A stretch of 50,340 nucleotides of DNA from Candidatus Obscuribacterales bacterium. Lineage in GTDB: Bacteria > Cyanobacteriota > Vampirovibrionia > Obscuribacterales > Obscuribacteraceae. Below are positions 40,816-49,938 of this stretch, in pieces (the first letter of the stretch is position 1; each line of letters begins with the position of its first letter). The position numbers and the translations under genes are program-made. The notes below the pieces were generated by a model. It searched no databases and had not been told where the DNA came from. It saw only the letters and a list, made by a program, of their open reading frames with translations. Location of the stretch: NCBI GenBank assembly GCA_019752635.1, contig JAIELX010000086.1, forward strand, positions 1 to 50,340. Direction: 5' to 3'.

Positions 40816-42441
40816 ATGCCCGGAACCGCAAGCGGAACTAAGCGCAAGAGAAAGTCTAAATCGAAGCGAGGCGCAGCCGTCCCTAAAGAGGAAGCAGTCT
40901 CCACCGGCGGGTTCGACCGCAAGCCCTTGTTTCTTGCTGCCATCTGCGGAGCAATCGCCGGACTGTCAGCTCCGGGAATCGAGCAGTGGTACATAGCCTG
41001 GTTCGGTCTGGCGCCGCTCTTGTTGCTAATTGTCTCCAGTCCTAACATCGCCAGTGCAGCGCTACGCTCCGGCATCTTCGGACTTGCCTTCAATATGATT
41101 TATCTGTGCTGGTATCTGGCATTACATCCGCTGAACTGGATGGGATTTGCCGACTGGCAGAGCATCCCCGTGGTCATTTTTTGCTGGCTGTTCGTTACGT
41201 GCCAGCAAGCACTAATTTACGCAGCCTTTGGCGCAGCAGTGCGTTTGTTGCCGCTATGCGGCGACTTTGTGCCGCGAAAAGTCGAAAGCAAATGGTGCAT
41301 CCCTGCGTTCATCGCCATTCCGTTCCTGTGGTGCCTGATACAGGAAAAGGTCGGCAATGCTCCAGATTTACTGGGAGTGCCGTGGTCCATGATCGAATAT
41401 ACGCAGTACAAGCAAACAGCGCTTATTCAAAGCGGTAGCATATTTGGTGGCATAGGAATCGGAGCGCTCATTCTGCTGTCGAACGTTGCTGTTGCTTGCC
41501 TAATCGCCACATTCAACAAGAAGTTGTCGTGCAAGCCTTTAGCAGCGGCGCAAAAGTCCACGGCAATAACTCTAGCTTGCGTGCCCGTGGTACTGATCGC
41601 CGCCAGCGTTGCGTTCGGTTATTCGCGAATAGCGTCCGGTTTGCCGGAACCGGATCAGCGCATTTCAATTTTGCAAGGCAACATCAACATTGAAATGCAA
41701 AAGACCAATCATCGCTATACGCTCGACGAACTTGTTCAACATTTTCACGGCTTGATGGCGACGCTGCCTCCGGGATTCTGTGTTATGACCGAAAGCGCTA
41801 TTCCTGCTTACTTGAAAACCTCGCCTCGCTTGCGCGCCTACTTCACGCAGCGCAGCAAAGAGAAAAAATTCAATATGATTGTCGGCGCAATTGACCGACA
41901 AGACACGTCCTCCTACAATTCCGCCTTCGGTATCACCGACAAAGGCCAACTCCTGAATGAGGTTTATCACAAACGCCTCCTGGTTCCGGTGGGCGAATAC
42001 AAACCTGCATTCCTGAACTATCTACCGGAGTGGCTTCAACGGCTAACAGACACGCCGGCCGGCACCGGATTCAGTGCAGGCTACAAACCAACCGTTTTGA
42101 ATTTCGACGGAAAAACCGTAGCTCCACTCATCTGTTTTGAGACTATTGCGCCGGGTCTTGTTGCATCCAGCGTACGAAACGGCGGAGAGCTCCTAGTAAA
42201 CATAAGCGATTTGGCTTGGTTCCACGACTCGATCATCGGGGATCAAGCGGCGGCGCTTGCCGTATTTAGAGCCATAGAGTCCGACCGCTATCTTGTCTAT
42301 GCAGCAAACACAGGTCCATCCATGATCATCGATCCGTTCGGCAGAATAAACTCTCGAACCGATTCACAACGAGCACAGGTTCTTACCGGTAGTGTAGGAC
42401 TGCGCAAAACGCGCACTCCGTTTGTACAATGGTTTAACTGA
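40816..42441 (+). CDS. lnt: Apolipoprotein N-acyltransferase
   Basis: Adds the third acyl chain to lipoproteins at the outer face of the inner membrane. A basic N-terminal lead (Lys/Arg-rich, about residues 8-20) precedes several membrane helices (about 35-270). A nitrilase-type domain follows, with the catalytic triad visible: Glu in MTESAIPAY (about 325), Lys in YHKRLLVPVGEY (about 386) and Cys in LICFETIAP (about 439). The 541 aa length is at the upper end. Its presence supports an outer membrane and a need for mature lipoproteins, such as the one in the secretion locus. It starts about 200 bases after the recA terminator. Confidence 0.92.
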   Translation: MPGTASGTKRKRKSKSKRGAAVPKEEAVSTGGFDRKPLFLAAICGAIAGLSAPGIEQWYIAWFGLAPLLLLIVSSPNIASAALRSGIFGLAFNMIYLCWYLALHPLNWMGFADWQSIPVVIFCWLFVTCQQALIYAAFGAAVRLLPLCGDFVPRKVESKWCIPAFIAIPFLWCLIQEKVGNAPDLLGVPWSMIEYTQYKQTALIQSGSIFGGIGIGALILLSNVAVACLIATFNKKLSCKPLAAAQKSTAITLACVPVVLIAASVAFGYSRIASGLPEPDQRISILQGNINIEMQKTNHRYTLDELVQHFHGLMATLPPGFCVMTESAIPAYLKTSPRLRAYFTQRSKEKKFNMIVGAIDRQDTSSYNSAFGITDKGQLLNEVYHKRLLVPVGEYKPAFLNYLPEWLQRLTDTPAGTGFSAGYKPTVLNFDGKTVAPLICFETIAPGLVASSVRNGGELLVNISDLAWFHDSIIGDQAAALAVFRAIESDRYLVYAANTGPSMIIDPFGRINSRTDSQRAQVLTGSVGLRKTRTPFVQWFN

Positions 42442-42459
42442 AAAGTTTTTCCTTTTCGG
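42438..42459 (+). terminator. Weak hairpin overlapping the end of lnt
   Basis: CTGAAAAG and CTTTTCGG form an AT-rich 8-bp stem (one T-G pair) with a six-base loop, right at the lnt stop codon, followed by CACTTTT. The stem is weak, so this is only a possible terminator. Confidence 0.3.
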
Positions 42460-42661
42460 CACTTTTGTACTGACGCACTCGTCATAAATTGCAAAGTGTT
42501 GCATCGCCTCGTGACAACCGCCCGCCCGTGCATGCTCTTGTGCGAAAGGCTATTGGCAAGTGCTTTCGCTCACCGCGCCACAGCCTTTGCATTAATTCAG
42601 CTCGGACTAACCTTATCGCTTGGAATGCATGTTAATATCTGTTTGCTGCGGGTTGGTTGTC

Positions 42662-43444
42662 ATGCTCAAGAATCTTGTGAATTCATTCGCCCCCGTGCTC
42701 TCCTTGACGTCAACTAAACGAAAGGCAGGGCGCGATTTTACGGGGATAGTTATTTCTCTCTTCTGTTTGTCGTTCTGTAATACGGCTGGTGTCGCCGTAG
42801 CAAATCCAGAACCACCGGCTACAGAAGTAAAGAGCATTACGGAAGGATCCGAAGCAATGTCTTCGATCTTCCGAAAGCGATTTTTGCTTGATACGGAAAG
42901 CAAGCGTCTGGTACGAGCGATCTCTGTCTTTGATGTGGCAGTACCGGCCAAAGCAGTGCGCGAGGTGCTGTCTGATTTTTCGAAGTTTCCGGAATTCATG
43001 AAGCGAATAAAAACGGTAGAAGTTGTTCGGCGGGAAGGAAACATGACCTTTACGCAGAGCTATTTAAAGCCGCAATTTCTAGTCAATCAGCCGCTGAACC
43101 ACACTATTACCGACGTCTATTCAAAGCCCAACACCATTGAGTGGGTATTGGTTGACGGCAATTTTCCGTCCGCCTCGGGACGCTGGGAGATTGAGCCGCT
43201 GACTCCGCACACTTGTCGCGTTCGCTACACCGTGGCAGTTGAACCCGGTCCGTTCATTCCACCACATCTGGTGTCATTCGCGCTGAAAATGGTCCAGAAG
43301 GAAGTTATAACAGGGGTGAAAACCCGCGTCCAAGATTTCAAAAATCGAGACACCGCTACTGGACTCGGCTCGCCGGCAGCAAGCCCCCAGCATCTAAAGC
43401 ATGAACATCCTCTGCAGGCGCACGCAGGCACGGATCCCGTCTAG
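42662..43444 (+). CDS. SRPBCC (START-like) domain protein, exported or membrane-anchored
   Basis: A protein of about 260 aa. The N-terminus has a hydrophobic segment (about residues 28-46), suggesting a signal peptide or anchor. Residues 85-230 resemble the polyketide cyclase/dehydrase or RatA-type lipid-binding fold: VFDVAVPAKAVREVLSDFSKFPEFMK, then GRWEIEPLTPHTCRVRYTV and a C-terminal long helix (LVSFALKMVQKEVITGVKTR). These bind hydrophobic ligands; the ligand here is unknown. Several starts are possible (TTG 42620, ATG 42629); 42662 is chosen for its hydrophobic lead, but no ribosome site is clear. Confidence 0.78.
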   Translation: MLKNLVNSFAPVLSLTSTKRKAGRDFTGIVISLFCLSFCNTAGVAVANPEPPATEVKSITEGSEAMSSIFRKRFLLDTESKRLVRAISVFDVAVPAKAVREVLSDFSKFPEFMKRIKTVEVVRREGNMTFTQSYLKPQFLVNQPLNHTITDVYSKPNTIEWVLVDGNFPSASGRWEIEPLTPHTCRVRYTVAVEPGPFIPPHLVSFALKMVQKEVITGVKTRVQDFKNRDTATGLGSPAASPQHLKHEHPLQAHAGTDPV

Positions 43445-43509
43445 CCGATCCCGAAGAAACAAGATCAACTAACCGTTAGGCGGAGCTGCGCCGGGCCAGG
43501 GTCACCAGC

Positions 43510-44211
43510 TTAGTCCGGCCATCTAAAGGTTTGCTTGAAGGCAACGGCATCGCGAAAGTCGACGGCGACGTCTTCCCACTTGTTCAAGGCTTCGTTCTCA
43601 TCGCAGCGAAAGTGTGCGCTCATATCGTTCAGTGTGCCGGGCAACGATTGTTGGTCCTGGCACTCGAGAATAACAACGTGCCGGGCCGGCGTAACACCGG
43701 AACTCTCGTACTGACGACAAGCTACTAGGGTAGGCACATCCGCCATTAAGCGCGGCAGATATTTCTCGTGCATCCATTTTTGAAAACCGCCAAGCAAATC
43801 CGCCTTGATCTCATGCGAAATCACGATTAGCGGGCGATTGCCCAAGTGACCATCGGCCGGACGACGGCGGTGCTCATAAACGGGGTGAAACAGAACGCGA
43901 GTGAAATCAGAAAAATCAGTTTCTTTCCATTGGCCGAACCGCGACACCATCTCAGCAAGACGCGGTCGCGCAAAACCTGTGAAGGCAGACTCCGAGCCAT
44001 CTCTTGAAGCGATCTCGTAGAGGGAAAGCGTACGACGTCGATTAAATGCCTTTGCCAGATCACCAATCGCTTCATAGCGCCTGACCGAGGAAAACTCGGG
44101 CACCGCATCTAAAACTGCCGGCAAAAACTCGTGTTGATAGAACCGACTAAACTCAGCTTCCTTCGCCTGAGTAACCGTCAGTGATACCAACATTATCGAG
44201 GGAGTGTACAT
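43510..44211 (-). CDS. Protein with two dimeric alpha/beta-barrel repeats
   Basis: A protein of about 233 aa built of two similar halves. Each has a strand, then an aromatic helix with FYQHEFLPAVLDAVPEF (first half) or WMHEKYLPRLMADVPTL (second half), then an RRYE or RQYE strand. This is the pattern of EthD/antibiotic-monooxygenase-type ferredoxin folds, which usually dimerise; here the dimer is fused in one chain. No cofactor motif is evident and the function is unknown. The start is uncertain (TTG 44262, ATG 44211 or ATG 44193). Confidence 0.7.
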   Translation of the reverse strand: MYTPSIMLVSLTVTQAKEAEFSRFYQHEFLPAVLDAVPEFSSVRRYEAIGDLAKAFNRRRTLSLYEIASRDGSESAFTGFARPRLAEMVSRFGQWKETDFSDFTRVLFHPVYEHRRRPADGHLGNRPLIVISHEIKADLLGGFQKWMHEKYLPRLMADVPTLVACRQYESSGVTPARHVVILECQDQQSLPGTLNDMSAHFRCDENEALNKWEDVAVDFRDAVAFKQTFRWPD

Positions 44212-44240
44212 GTCGAACAACAGGCCTCTTGCAGATTCAA

Positions 44241-44606
44241 CTAGTCGTTGCCTGCGGCCCAAAAGATACTGCGCAACCAGCCTGAAGCACCACTAATTTT
44301 GGTGGCATACGGAATATAGATTACAACGGTGTTTCCGTTAATTGATTCGATGTGTCCCAGAGCCACTTCGCCCCAGTGATTGGAGTTAGCCGCCATCCCT
44401 TCGCTGAGTTGGCACAACTTCACCGTGTTGTCCTTTTGATTCTTGCGAGTTATCGGCGCATCAGTTTCAACCGTCAGCAACGCATGACCGTCGCGTTCCT
44501 TACGTTTGGAGAAACGACCTTCGCCCATGACGGACCAGATTTGATTAGTGGTGTTGGTTCCTTCACCCCATTCCAGCAATTTAACTGGTTTGTTGAACCT
44601 GATCAT
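44241..44606 (-). CDS. Conserved-looking protein of unknown function
   Basis: A 121 aa soluble protein, mostly strands by eye, beginning MIRFNKPVKLLEWGEG and containing CQLSEGMAANSNHWGEVAL followed by HIESINGNTVVIYIPYATK. I do not recognise a family. The ATG at 44606 is chosen because GGGGAGA lies 7 bases upstream; the frame extends 43 codons further without a good start. It ends about 30 bases before the barrel protein on the same strand and 146 bases after the NmrA-like gene, probably one transcript. Confidence 0.7.
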   Translation of the reverse strand: MIRFNKPVKLLEWGEGTNTTNQIWSVMGEGRFSKRKERDGHALLTVETDAPITRKNQKDNTVKLCQLSEGMAANSNHWGEVALGHIESINGNTVVIYIPYATKISGASGWLRSIFWAAGND

Positions 44607-44751
44607 GCGAGTCTCCCCGTTGCTGCTGCTTGAAAACGAGAGTTTGATGAACCCTAAAACTCCGTTTTCTGAAGATAACACATGCCGCTCACCGTTACCC
44701 GTAAGCTGTTTAACGTGCGTCGTCGCCGATAACAATAGTTAATGGCAAGAA

Positions 44752-45741
44752 CTACTTCTCGTCATCTTCCGCCCCCTCGTCATCGTCGGATTCCTCAGGT
44801 ACGGCAGTCGTTTCCACTTTTGGACGCGGTCTACGTTTGTCTGAAGAAATCGACTTAAAAGTGCTACTAAAGGGAAGCGCTTCCACTTCGAAATTTTCAG
44901 TCATATCGGCAGCTTCGCCAACCATTTCGGAAGTCAGTACACTCATGACTTCGCCGTCGAGTGGACTTGCGGCATTGATTTTGCCGAACATGGCGGCAAG
45001 CTTGATGCCAAGAAAGCTTGGTATGCGAATAGTTGCCGTTGACCTGCCGTTAACTTGAGCGGTTCTGGTCAACATCTCCTTGAGATCAAGCGACTCAGGA
45101 CCGACGAGCTCATATGACTGGCCAACAGTATCCTTGGCATATATACTCTGGGTGACGCACTGCGCAACATCATCGGCTGAAACCGGCTGAAGTTTGTTAA
45201 GCCCGCTTCCGACTACCACCACGAACGGTGCGCGGCCCACCCAGTAGTCGAGTACGTTACTAAGATGACTCCCGGGACCGAATATCAATGAAGTGCGAAA
45301 GATTGTCCAGTACAAAGATGAGTTCCGAACTAAGTCTTCGGCTTGCCACTTTGACTGAAAGTATTCATTGGTTGCAAGCTCAGTTGCGCCAACACAGCTC
45401 ACCTGAATGAATCGCTGAACCCCCTTCTCCTTACCTAGTTTGAGCAAGTTTTCCACACCACGTACATTAACCGCGTGGATTTCATCAGCATCGTTAGTGC
45501 GCATTACGCCGCTGCAATTGATGATTGCTTTACATCCATCCAATGCTTTTTCAAGATACTTGAGATTGTTAACATCGCCGACAATCACGTCAACGCCGGA
45601 ACGCCGAAAGTCAGGCAACCGGCTTTTGTCCCACGCACTATTGCCGCGACACAAAACACGCAGTTGATGCTGCTTTTGTGCAATCAGCAATTCGGTCACG
45701 CGGCTACCGACCAGACCCGTACCGCCAACTATCAGGATCAT
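44752..45741 (-). CDS. NmrA-like NAD(P)-binding epimerase-type protein
   Basis: A 329 aa atypical short-chain dehydrogenase. The Rossmann motif ILIVGGTGLVGSRV is at the N-terminus. VIVGDVNNLKYLEKAL, INCSGV and VSCVGA follow, then the FRTSLIFGPGS segment typical of NDUFA9-like or YbjT-like proteins. The canonical YxxxK is present only loosely (YFQSK), near residue 130. The last about 30 residues are an acidic tail (EESDDDEGAEDDEK). NDUFA9-like proteins accompany complex I in some organisms, but nothing here links this gene to the nuo operon. Substrate unknown. Confidence 0.83.
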   Translation of the reverse strand: MILIVGGTGLVGSRVTELLIAQKQHQLRVLCRGNSAWDKSRLPDFRRSGVDVIVGDVNNLKYLEKALDGCKAIINCSGVMRTNDADEIHAVNVRGVENLLKLGKEKGVQRFIQVSCVGATELATNEYFQSKWQAEDLVRNSSLYWTIFRTSLIFGPGSHLSNVLDYWVGRAPFVVVVGSGLNKLQPVSADDVAQCVTQSIYAKDTVGQSYELVGPESLDLKEMLTRTAQVNGRSTATIRIPSFLGIKLAAMFGKINAASPLDGEVMSVLTSEMVGEAADMTENFEVEALPFSSTFKSISSDKRRPRPKVETTAVPEESDDDEGAEDDEK

Positions 45742-45890
45742 TACTGCCTCAGCGAAACCACCAACCAGTTGGTCCGGGGACGTTCAGCAGTGAAACCGCC
45801 GATGCCCGTGGTTATCATATCCTCTCAGAATCTTGCCAAGCAAAGATGTCTAAAAAACTCGCACATTGACAACGGCCAAAAACCGAATTG

Positions 45891-47480
45891 TTACGGCCAA
45901 CCCAGGCCAACGCCACCGCTGCCAAATCCGAATCGCATTCCGGAATTTTGCATGCCGTACGGACTCATCGGCGAGAAGCCGGAGTTGAAGCCACCAAATC
46001 CGGTGCCACCGGCCGGGGCGCCGCCATATTGCACCGAACGTCGACCGACCACCGCTCCGGTCATTGGATCGATCAAGGTGCCCGTGTACTGATCATACAA
46101 AAAACCTGTTTGCGGGTCGGTCACAAGCGTGCCGGGAGCGGCGCCGGAATAGGCACCGCCGACCATGCCACCGCTCAACATGCTACCGAGCCCGTTGATA
46201 ATTTTGGACAAACCGCCATTGCCGGCTTGGCGCGGAGGCGCCATGGGCGGCATCATCCCGTCGTCATCACCAAGATCGCCGAAGTCAGGATCGCGTTGTG
46301 GCTTCGGTCTTTTGGCTTGCTGCGGAGGCACGGCCGCCTGTGATATCGGAACCGCGGCCAGCAGCCGACTCATACGATCCGGCAAAGCCTTATCCATGGA
46401 AGGTCGTTCCTTCGGAAACACGGTTGCCTCGAGCCGATTAAGCCGAGCCGGTATCGTTTCGCTGGCATAGGTTTTTTGAAAGACTTCGCGCTCCAGCAAT
46501 GCAACTTGCTGGGACAACCCCATTCCAGTGACAGGCGGTGCGGCGGAAGGCACAGATCCATTGCGAGCAAGGCTCGGAGCCATAGGAGGCATGTCATCGT
46601 CGAACCGGTCGTTTCCGCGACTTGGAGCAGCCGCAGGAGCGCGGCCAGCGCCGGCACCGAACGTGCCGGTACCTGCGTAATCGTCTCTGTACGTCGGCGC
46701 AGGGCGTCTGTTGCCCATGGCCGCTTGGAAGTCTTTACGCAAATCGCGACCGCTAAACGAGCGTCCATCCTCACCAATTCCGCTGTAAGGCTGAATACCC
46801 TTGTCGGGGAGATAAGTCAGATCGGGGCCGTCTTCCTCATCGGACCAGTCACTGTTGGCCGGCGCTTGTCGCGCCACGTCGACGCCGGAGGTTGCTTTCA
46901 ATCTGTCGAGGCGGTCCTGCAAATCGGCCGAGGCGGAAGTTTTTCCGAACGCTTTCATTTCAAGACGATCTAAGCGCTTTCCAACGCTTTCGCCAATGAA
47001 GTCGCGCCCTAGCAGTTTTTTTTCAACTGCTGTAATCGCGGGGTAACTGCTATCGCCGGGAACGGGATCTCGCTCCGTTTCGGACGGAGGATCGTAACGC
47101 GGCGTACGCGCCGGTTGCTTCGTGACTCGTTCAGTTGGTTGCCCGGGGGATTCGGCCACGGGAGCGTTGCCGCCAACCTTAACTTCATCCAGGTTGGGCA
47201 CTAGCGCAACGAGATTTTTCAGACGTTCCTCTTCGTTGCCGGTCCTTGCTTCACCAAACACCATTTTCTCAAGCCGATCGAGACGCGTTTGCACATCGTC
47301 TTTCTCGTAATCGTGCTGAAAGTATTTGTACTCAAGCTTTGACAGCGTTGGAACCATGTTGTCGGCGAACACCGGCAGATAGCTGCCGAGCGAGAGTGTC
47401 AGAGCGAGAAGCGCTCCCGCAGCCAGAACGGACTTGCGCCCGGCTAATTTGCCAACTTTTCGGAATACCTTGAAGCTCAT
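45891..47480 (-). CDS. Secreted protein with three LExxxF/RLxRLE repeats and a Gly-rich C-terminus
   Basis: A 529 aa protein with a long signal peptide (about residues 1-40, ending PVFA). Three repeats of about 45 residues are visible: near 45 (LEYKYFQHDYEKDDVQTRLD, then RLEKMVFGEA), near 150 (VEKKLLGRDFIGESVGKRLD, then RLEMKAFGKT) and near 335 (LEREVFQKTYASETIPARLN, then RLEATVFPKE). Linkers are Pro/Asp-rich. Residues 430-529 are Gly/Met-rich and include TDPQTGFLYDQYTGTLIDPM. No named domain is recognised. The repeats look like paired amphipathic helices. Probably a periplasmic or surface protein. Confidence 0.78.
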   Translation of the reverse strand: MSFKVFRKVGKLAGRKSVLAAGALLALTLSLGSYLPVFADNMVPTLSKLEYKYFQHDYEKDDVQTRLDRLEKMVFGEARTGNEEERLKNLVALVPNLDEVKVGGNAPVAESPGQPTERVTKQPARTPRYDPPSETERDPVPGDSSYPAITAVEKKLLGRDFIGESVGKRLDRLEMKAFGKTSASADLQDRLDRLKATSGVDVARQAPANSDWSDEEDGPDLTYLPDKGIQPYSGIGEDGRSFSGRDLRKDFQAAMGNRRPAPTYRDDYAGTGTFGAGAGRAPAAAPSRGNDRFDDDMPPMAPSLARNGSVPSAAPPVTGMGLSQQVALLEREVFQKTYASETIPARLNRLEATVFPKERPSMDKALPDRMSRLLAAVPISQAAVPPQQAKRPKPQRDPDFGDLGDDDGMMPPMAPPRQAGNGGLSKIINGLGSMLSGGMVGGAYSGAAPGTLVTDPQTGFLYDQYTGTLIDPMTGAVVGRRSVQYGGAPAGGTGFGGFNSGFSPMSPYGMQNSGMRFGFGSGGVGLGWP

Positions 47481-47893
47481 AGTCTCTCGCTTTGAAATAC
47501 CGTCTTTTGGCGGCTTCAGGTGCCATGCATAGCCATCTTACCACGCCGGTGAAGCCCTGACAGGCGGCTTTTCCCTGCTTGGTCCAGGCTTTTCCCCCGT
47601 GAGGAGTATGCAAAAAACCCCGGGCCGCCCACCAAAATTATGAACCTGTTAGACGCGTCCAATGTCCTAATGTTTCCCGTCGTTGCTGGAATTATTGAAC
47701 TCAATTCTTTCATTCCACCGAGGCCGAATTTTCTTCGCTTGGCAAGAGTCTTCCTTCAGAATCTCCGACCGCTTTGTGTCCGGATCGGGGCTAATTATCG
47801 TCAATCTTTCCATTTGCCAATCGGTCTTTACTATAATCACGGGCAGAAGCAGATCTGAATTCTGTGCAGTCTGTCGGACCGGAGACTTTTCGA
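47481..47893. other. Divergent intergenic region upstream of hutH
   Basis: This gap holds the promoters of hutH (plus) and the secreted repeat protein (minus). A candidate hutH promoter is at 47808-47837. Short frames crossing the region have no features, so no gene is called. Confidence 0.45.
47808..47837 (+). promoter_or_regulatory. Candidate sigma-70-type promoter of hutH
   Basis: TTTCCA (47808-47813) and TATAAT (47832-47837) are separated by 18 bases. Transcription would start near 47844, giving a leader of about 50 bases before the GTG at 47894. Confidence 0.4.
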
Positions 47894-49483
47894 GTGATTA
47901 CAAGCAAATCTACCGTCAAAACAGTAGAAATAGACGGGCACAACTTGCAACTCTCCGAACTAGAAGACGTTGCTGTCGGCGGAGCGTCCGTCGCGCTGTC
48001 CGCCGCTGCAGTGAGTCAGATAAACAACAGCCGCGCGGTAGTCGACAAGGCGCTGAAGAGCGGAGAAGCGATATACGGCATTACGACGGGATTCGGAAAG
48101 TTCAAGGACGTTTTCATTCCGCCGGAAGACAGCAAAATTCTACAACGCAATTTGATCCTCTCTCACGCCGCTGGCGTCGGACCGGCTTTTGAACGACCAG
48201 TCTCGCGGGCGGCGCTGCTCTTACGCGCCAATGCTCTAGCGAAGGGATTCTCAGGCGTAAGACTGCAGCTCGTCGAATTGCTGCTCGAGTGTCTCAATCG
48301 CGGGGTGCATCCTGTGATTCCCGAACAGGGTTCTCTTGGCGCCAGCGGCGATTTAGCCCCGCTGGCACACTTGGCGCTTGTGCTCATCGGAGAAGGGCAA
48401 GCCGAATTTCACGGCGAAATCCTGCAGGGAGGGGAAGCTCTTCGCCAGGCAGGATTAGACCCACTGGTGCTTGAGGCCAAAGAAGGCCTGGCGTTGACGA
48501 ACGGAACGCAAATCATGCAATCGATGGGATGCTTGCTTTTGCTTGAAGCAGAGCGCCTGGCCAAAGTTGCCGACATAATCGGCGCATTGTCCGCCGAAGC
48601 GCTGCTAGGGACCAACCGCGCATTCTCTGAAAAAATTCACCGCATTCGTCCGCATGCAGGTCAAATACAGTCCGCCGCAAATCTGACAAAACTTCTGGCG
48701 GAAAGCTCGATCATGACGAGCCACATTGACTGCCCGATGGTACAAGACGCTTACTCATTGCGCTGTATGCCGCAAGTACATGGCGCCTCGCGACAAGCGT
48801 TTCGCCACGCGCGCGAAGTTTTTGAGATTGAAATGAATTCAGCCACCGACAACCCGTTGGTTTTTGAAGACGAAATTCTTTCCGGCGGAAATTTTCACGG
48901 ACAGCCACTAGCACTGGTGCTGGATTATGCAGGAATCGCAATTGCAGAGCTGGCGAGCATCTCTGAACGCCGCACCGAGCGCCTGGTCAACCCCGCTCTG
49001 TCGAACGGACTGCCGGCGTTTCTCACAACAAACGGCGGATTGGAATCCGGCTTTATGATCGCCCAGTATACGGCGGCAGCATTAGTGTCGGAGAACAAAG
49101 TATTCGCGCATCCGGCAAGCGTCGACTCGATTCCCACATCAGCCAATCAAGAAGACCACGTCTCCATGGGCGCTACCGCTGGTCGAAAGGCACGAATGAT
49201 CCTGAACAACACAAGGAAAGTTCTTGCAATAGAATTGTTGGTCGCCACTCAGGGAATTGAGTACCGCATCTGTCCGGATCTACTTTCCGGTTCGGGACAA
49301 CCGGCCGAAGAACTTCTAATGCCGGGAGCCGGTGTCTATGCCGCGTACAAGCTAGTGCGCGATAACATTGCACGACTAAGTTTTGATCGTGAATTGTCAG
49401 CGGACATCGCGCGCGCAGAGATGCTGATTTCATCCGGCGCGTTGCTTGCCGAAGTCGAACGCGTTCTTGGACCTCTGGAGTAG
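47894..49483 (+). CDS. hutH: Histidine ammonia-lyase
   Basis: Deaminates histidine to urocanate, using a cofactor (MIO) formed from its own Ala-Ser-Gly. The tripeptide is in GSLGASGDLAPLAHLAL, near residue 150. Other family motifs are YGITTGFGKF, SHAAGVGP, QDAYSLRCMPQVHGA and SVDSIPTSANQEDHVSMG, which favour histidine over phenylalanine lyases. The length of about 529 aa is slightly above the usual 510. GTG 47894 is chosen because CGGAGA lies 8 bases upstream; GTG 47864 is possible. No other hut genes are in the window. Confidence 0.93.
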   Translation: MITSKSTVKTVEIDGHNLQLSELEDVAVGGASVALSAAAVSQINNSRAVVDKALKSGEAIYGITTGFGKFKDVFIPPEDSKILQRNLILSHAAGVGPAFERPVSRAALLLRANALAKGFSGVRLQLVELLLECLNRGVHPVIPEQGSLGASGDLAPLAHLALVLIGEGQAEFHGEILQGGEALRQAGLDPLVLEAKEGLALTNGTQIMQSMGCLLLLEAERLAKVADIIGALSAEALLGTNRAFSEKIHRIRPHAGQIQSAANLTKLLAESSIMTSHIDCPMVQDAYSLRCMPQVHGASRQAFRHAREVFEIEMNSATDNPLVFEDEILSGGNFHGQPLALVLDYAGIAIAELASISERRTERLVNPALSNGLPAFLTTNGGLESGFMIAQYTAAALVSENKVFAHPASVDSIPTSANQEDHVSMGATAGRKARMILNNTRKVLAIELLVATQGIEYRICPDLLSGSGQPAEELLMPGAGVYAAYKLVRDNIARLSFDRELSADIARAEMLISSGALLAEVERVLGPLE

Positions 49484-49496
49484 CGCGCTGCGACCA

Positions 49497-49531
49497 GCCG
49501 CATCTAATTCGGCAAACGCCGCATTTAATTC
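49497..49531. repeat. Pair of 14-base direct repeats after hutH
   Basis: GCCGCATCTAATTC at 49497-49510 is repeated as GCCGCATTTAATTC at 49518-49531, one mismatch, with starts 21 bases (two helical turns) apart. It may be a small duplication or a paired binding site. Confidence 0.5.
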
Positions 49532-49554
49532 ATCCTTTGTATGGTTCAATACGG

Positions 49555-49938
49555 CTAATCAAAGCCAAGCTTGGAGAGGCGTTCGCGGAGTTCTTCTCTA
49601 AGAGCGTCTCTCTCGCTGTCGGGCACTTGCTGCCAAAGCGGAAGTGTCTCTAATAGGGCTTCGTCGTTGAACAATGAGCTAACCACACCCGACAAACTAG
49701 CGCACTTTCTGTTCTTCTGCAATTCTAGAATCATCACGGTCTTGAGCGCAGCTCCTAATGCAAGCCGCCAGTTTACATAGGACAAGGGGAACGTCCCCGC
49801 TCGTGTTTGGAAGTATTCGTCATTGTCGAATTTTTCTTCGTCGGTCATCAATAGAATTGTGTGCGCAAGAGCGTCAATGTCTGTTTCGGAAGATCGTCTA
49901 AGCGCCTTATCGAACAACATGTTGCTTAATGATTTCAT
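49555..49938 (-). CDS. Protein of unknown function, translationally coupled to the upstream gene
   Basis: A 127 aa soluble, mostly helical protein with an acidic middle (TDEEKFDNDEYFQTRAG) and a helical charged C-terminus (RDALREELRERLSKLGF). No family is recognised. The ATG at 49938 shares its first base with the stop of the upstream membrane-protein gene (TGATG), and its own ribosome site is poor, so translation probably depends on the upstream gene. A longer frame from 49998 would overlap that gene by 60 bases and is less likely. Confidence 0.62.
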   Translation of the reverse strand: MKSLSNMLFDKALRRSSETDIDALAHTILLMTDEEKFDNDEYFQTRAGTFPLSYVNWRLALGAALKTVMILELQKNRKCASLSGVVSSLFNDEALLETLPLWQQVPDSERDALREELRERLSKLGFD

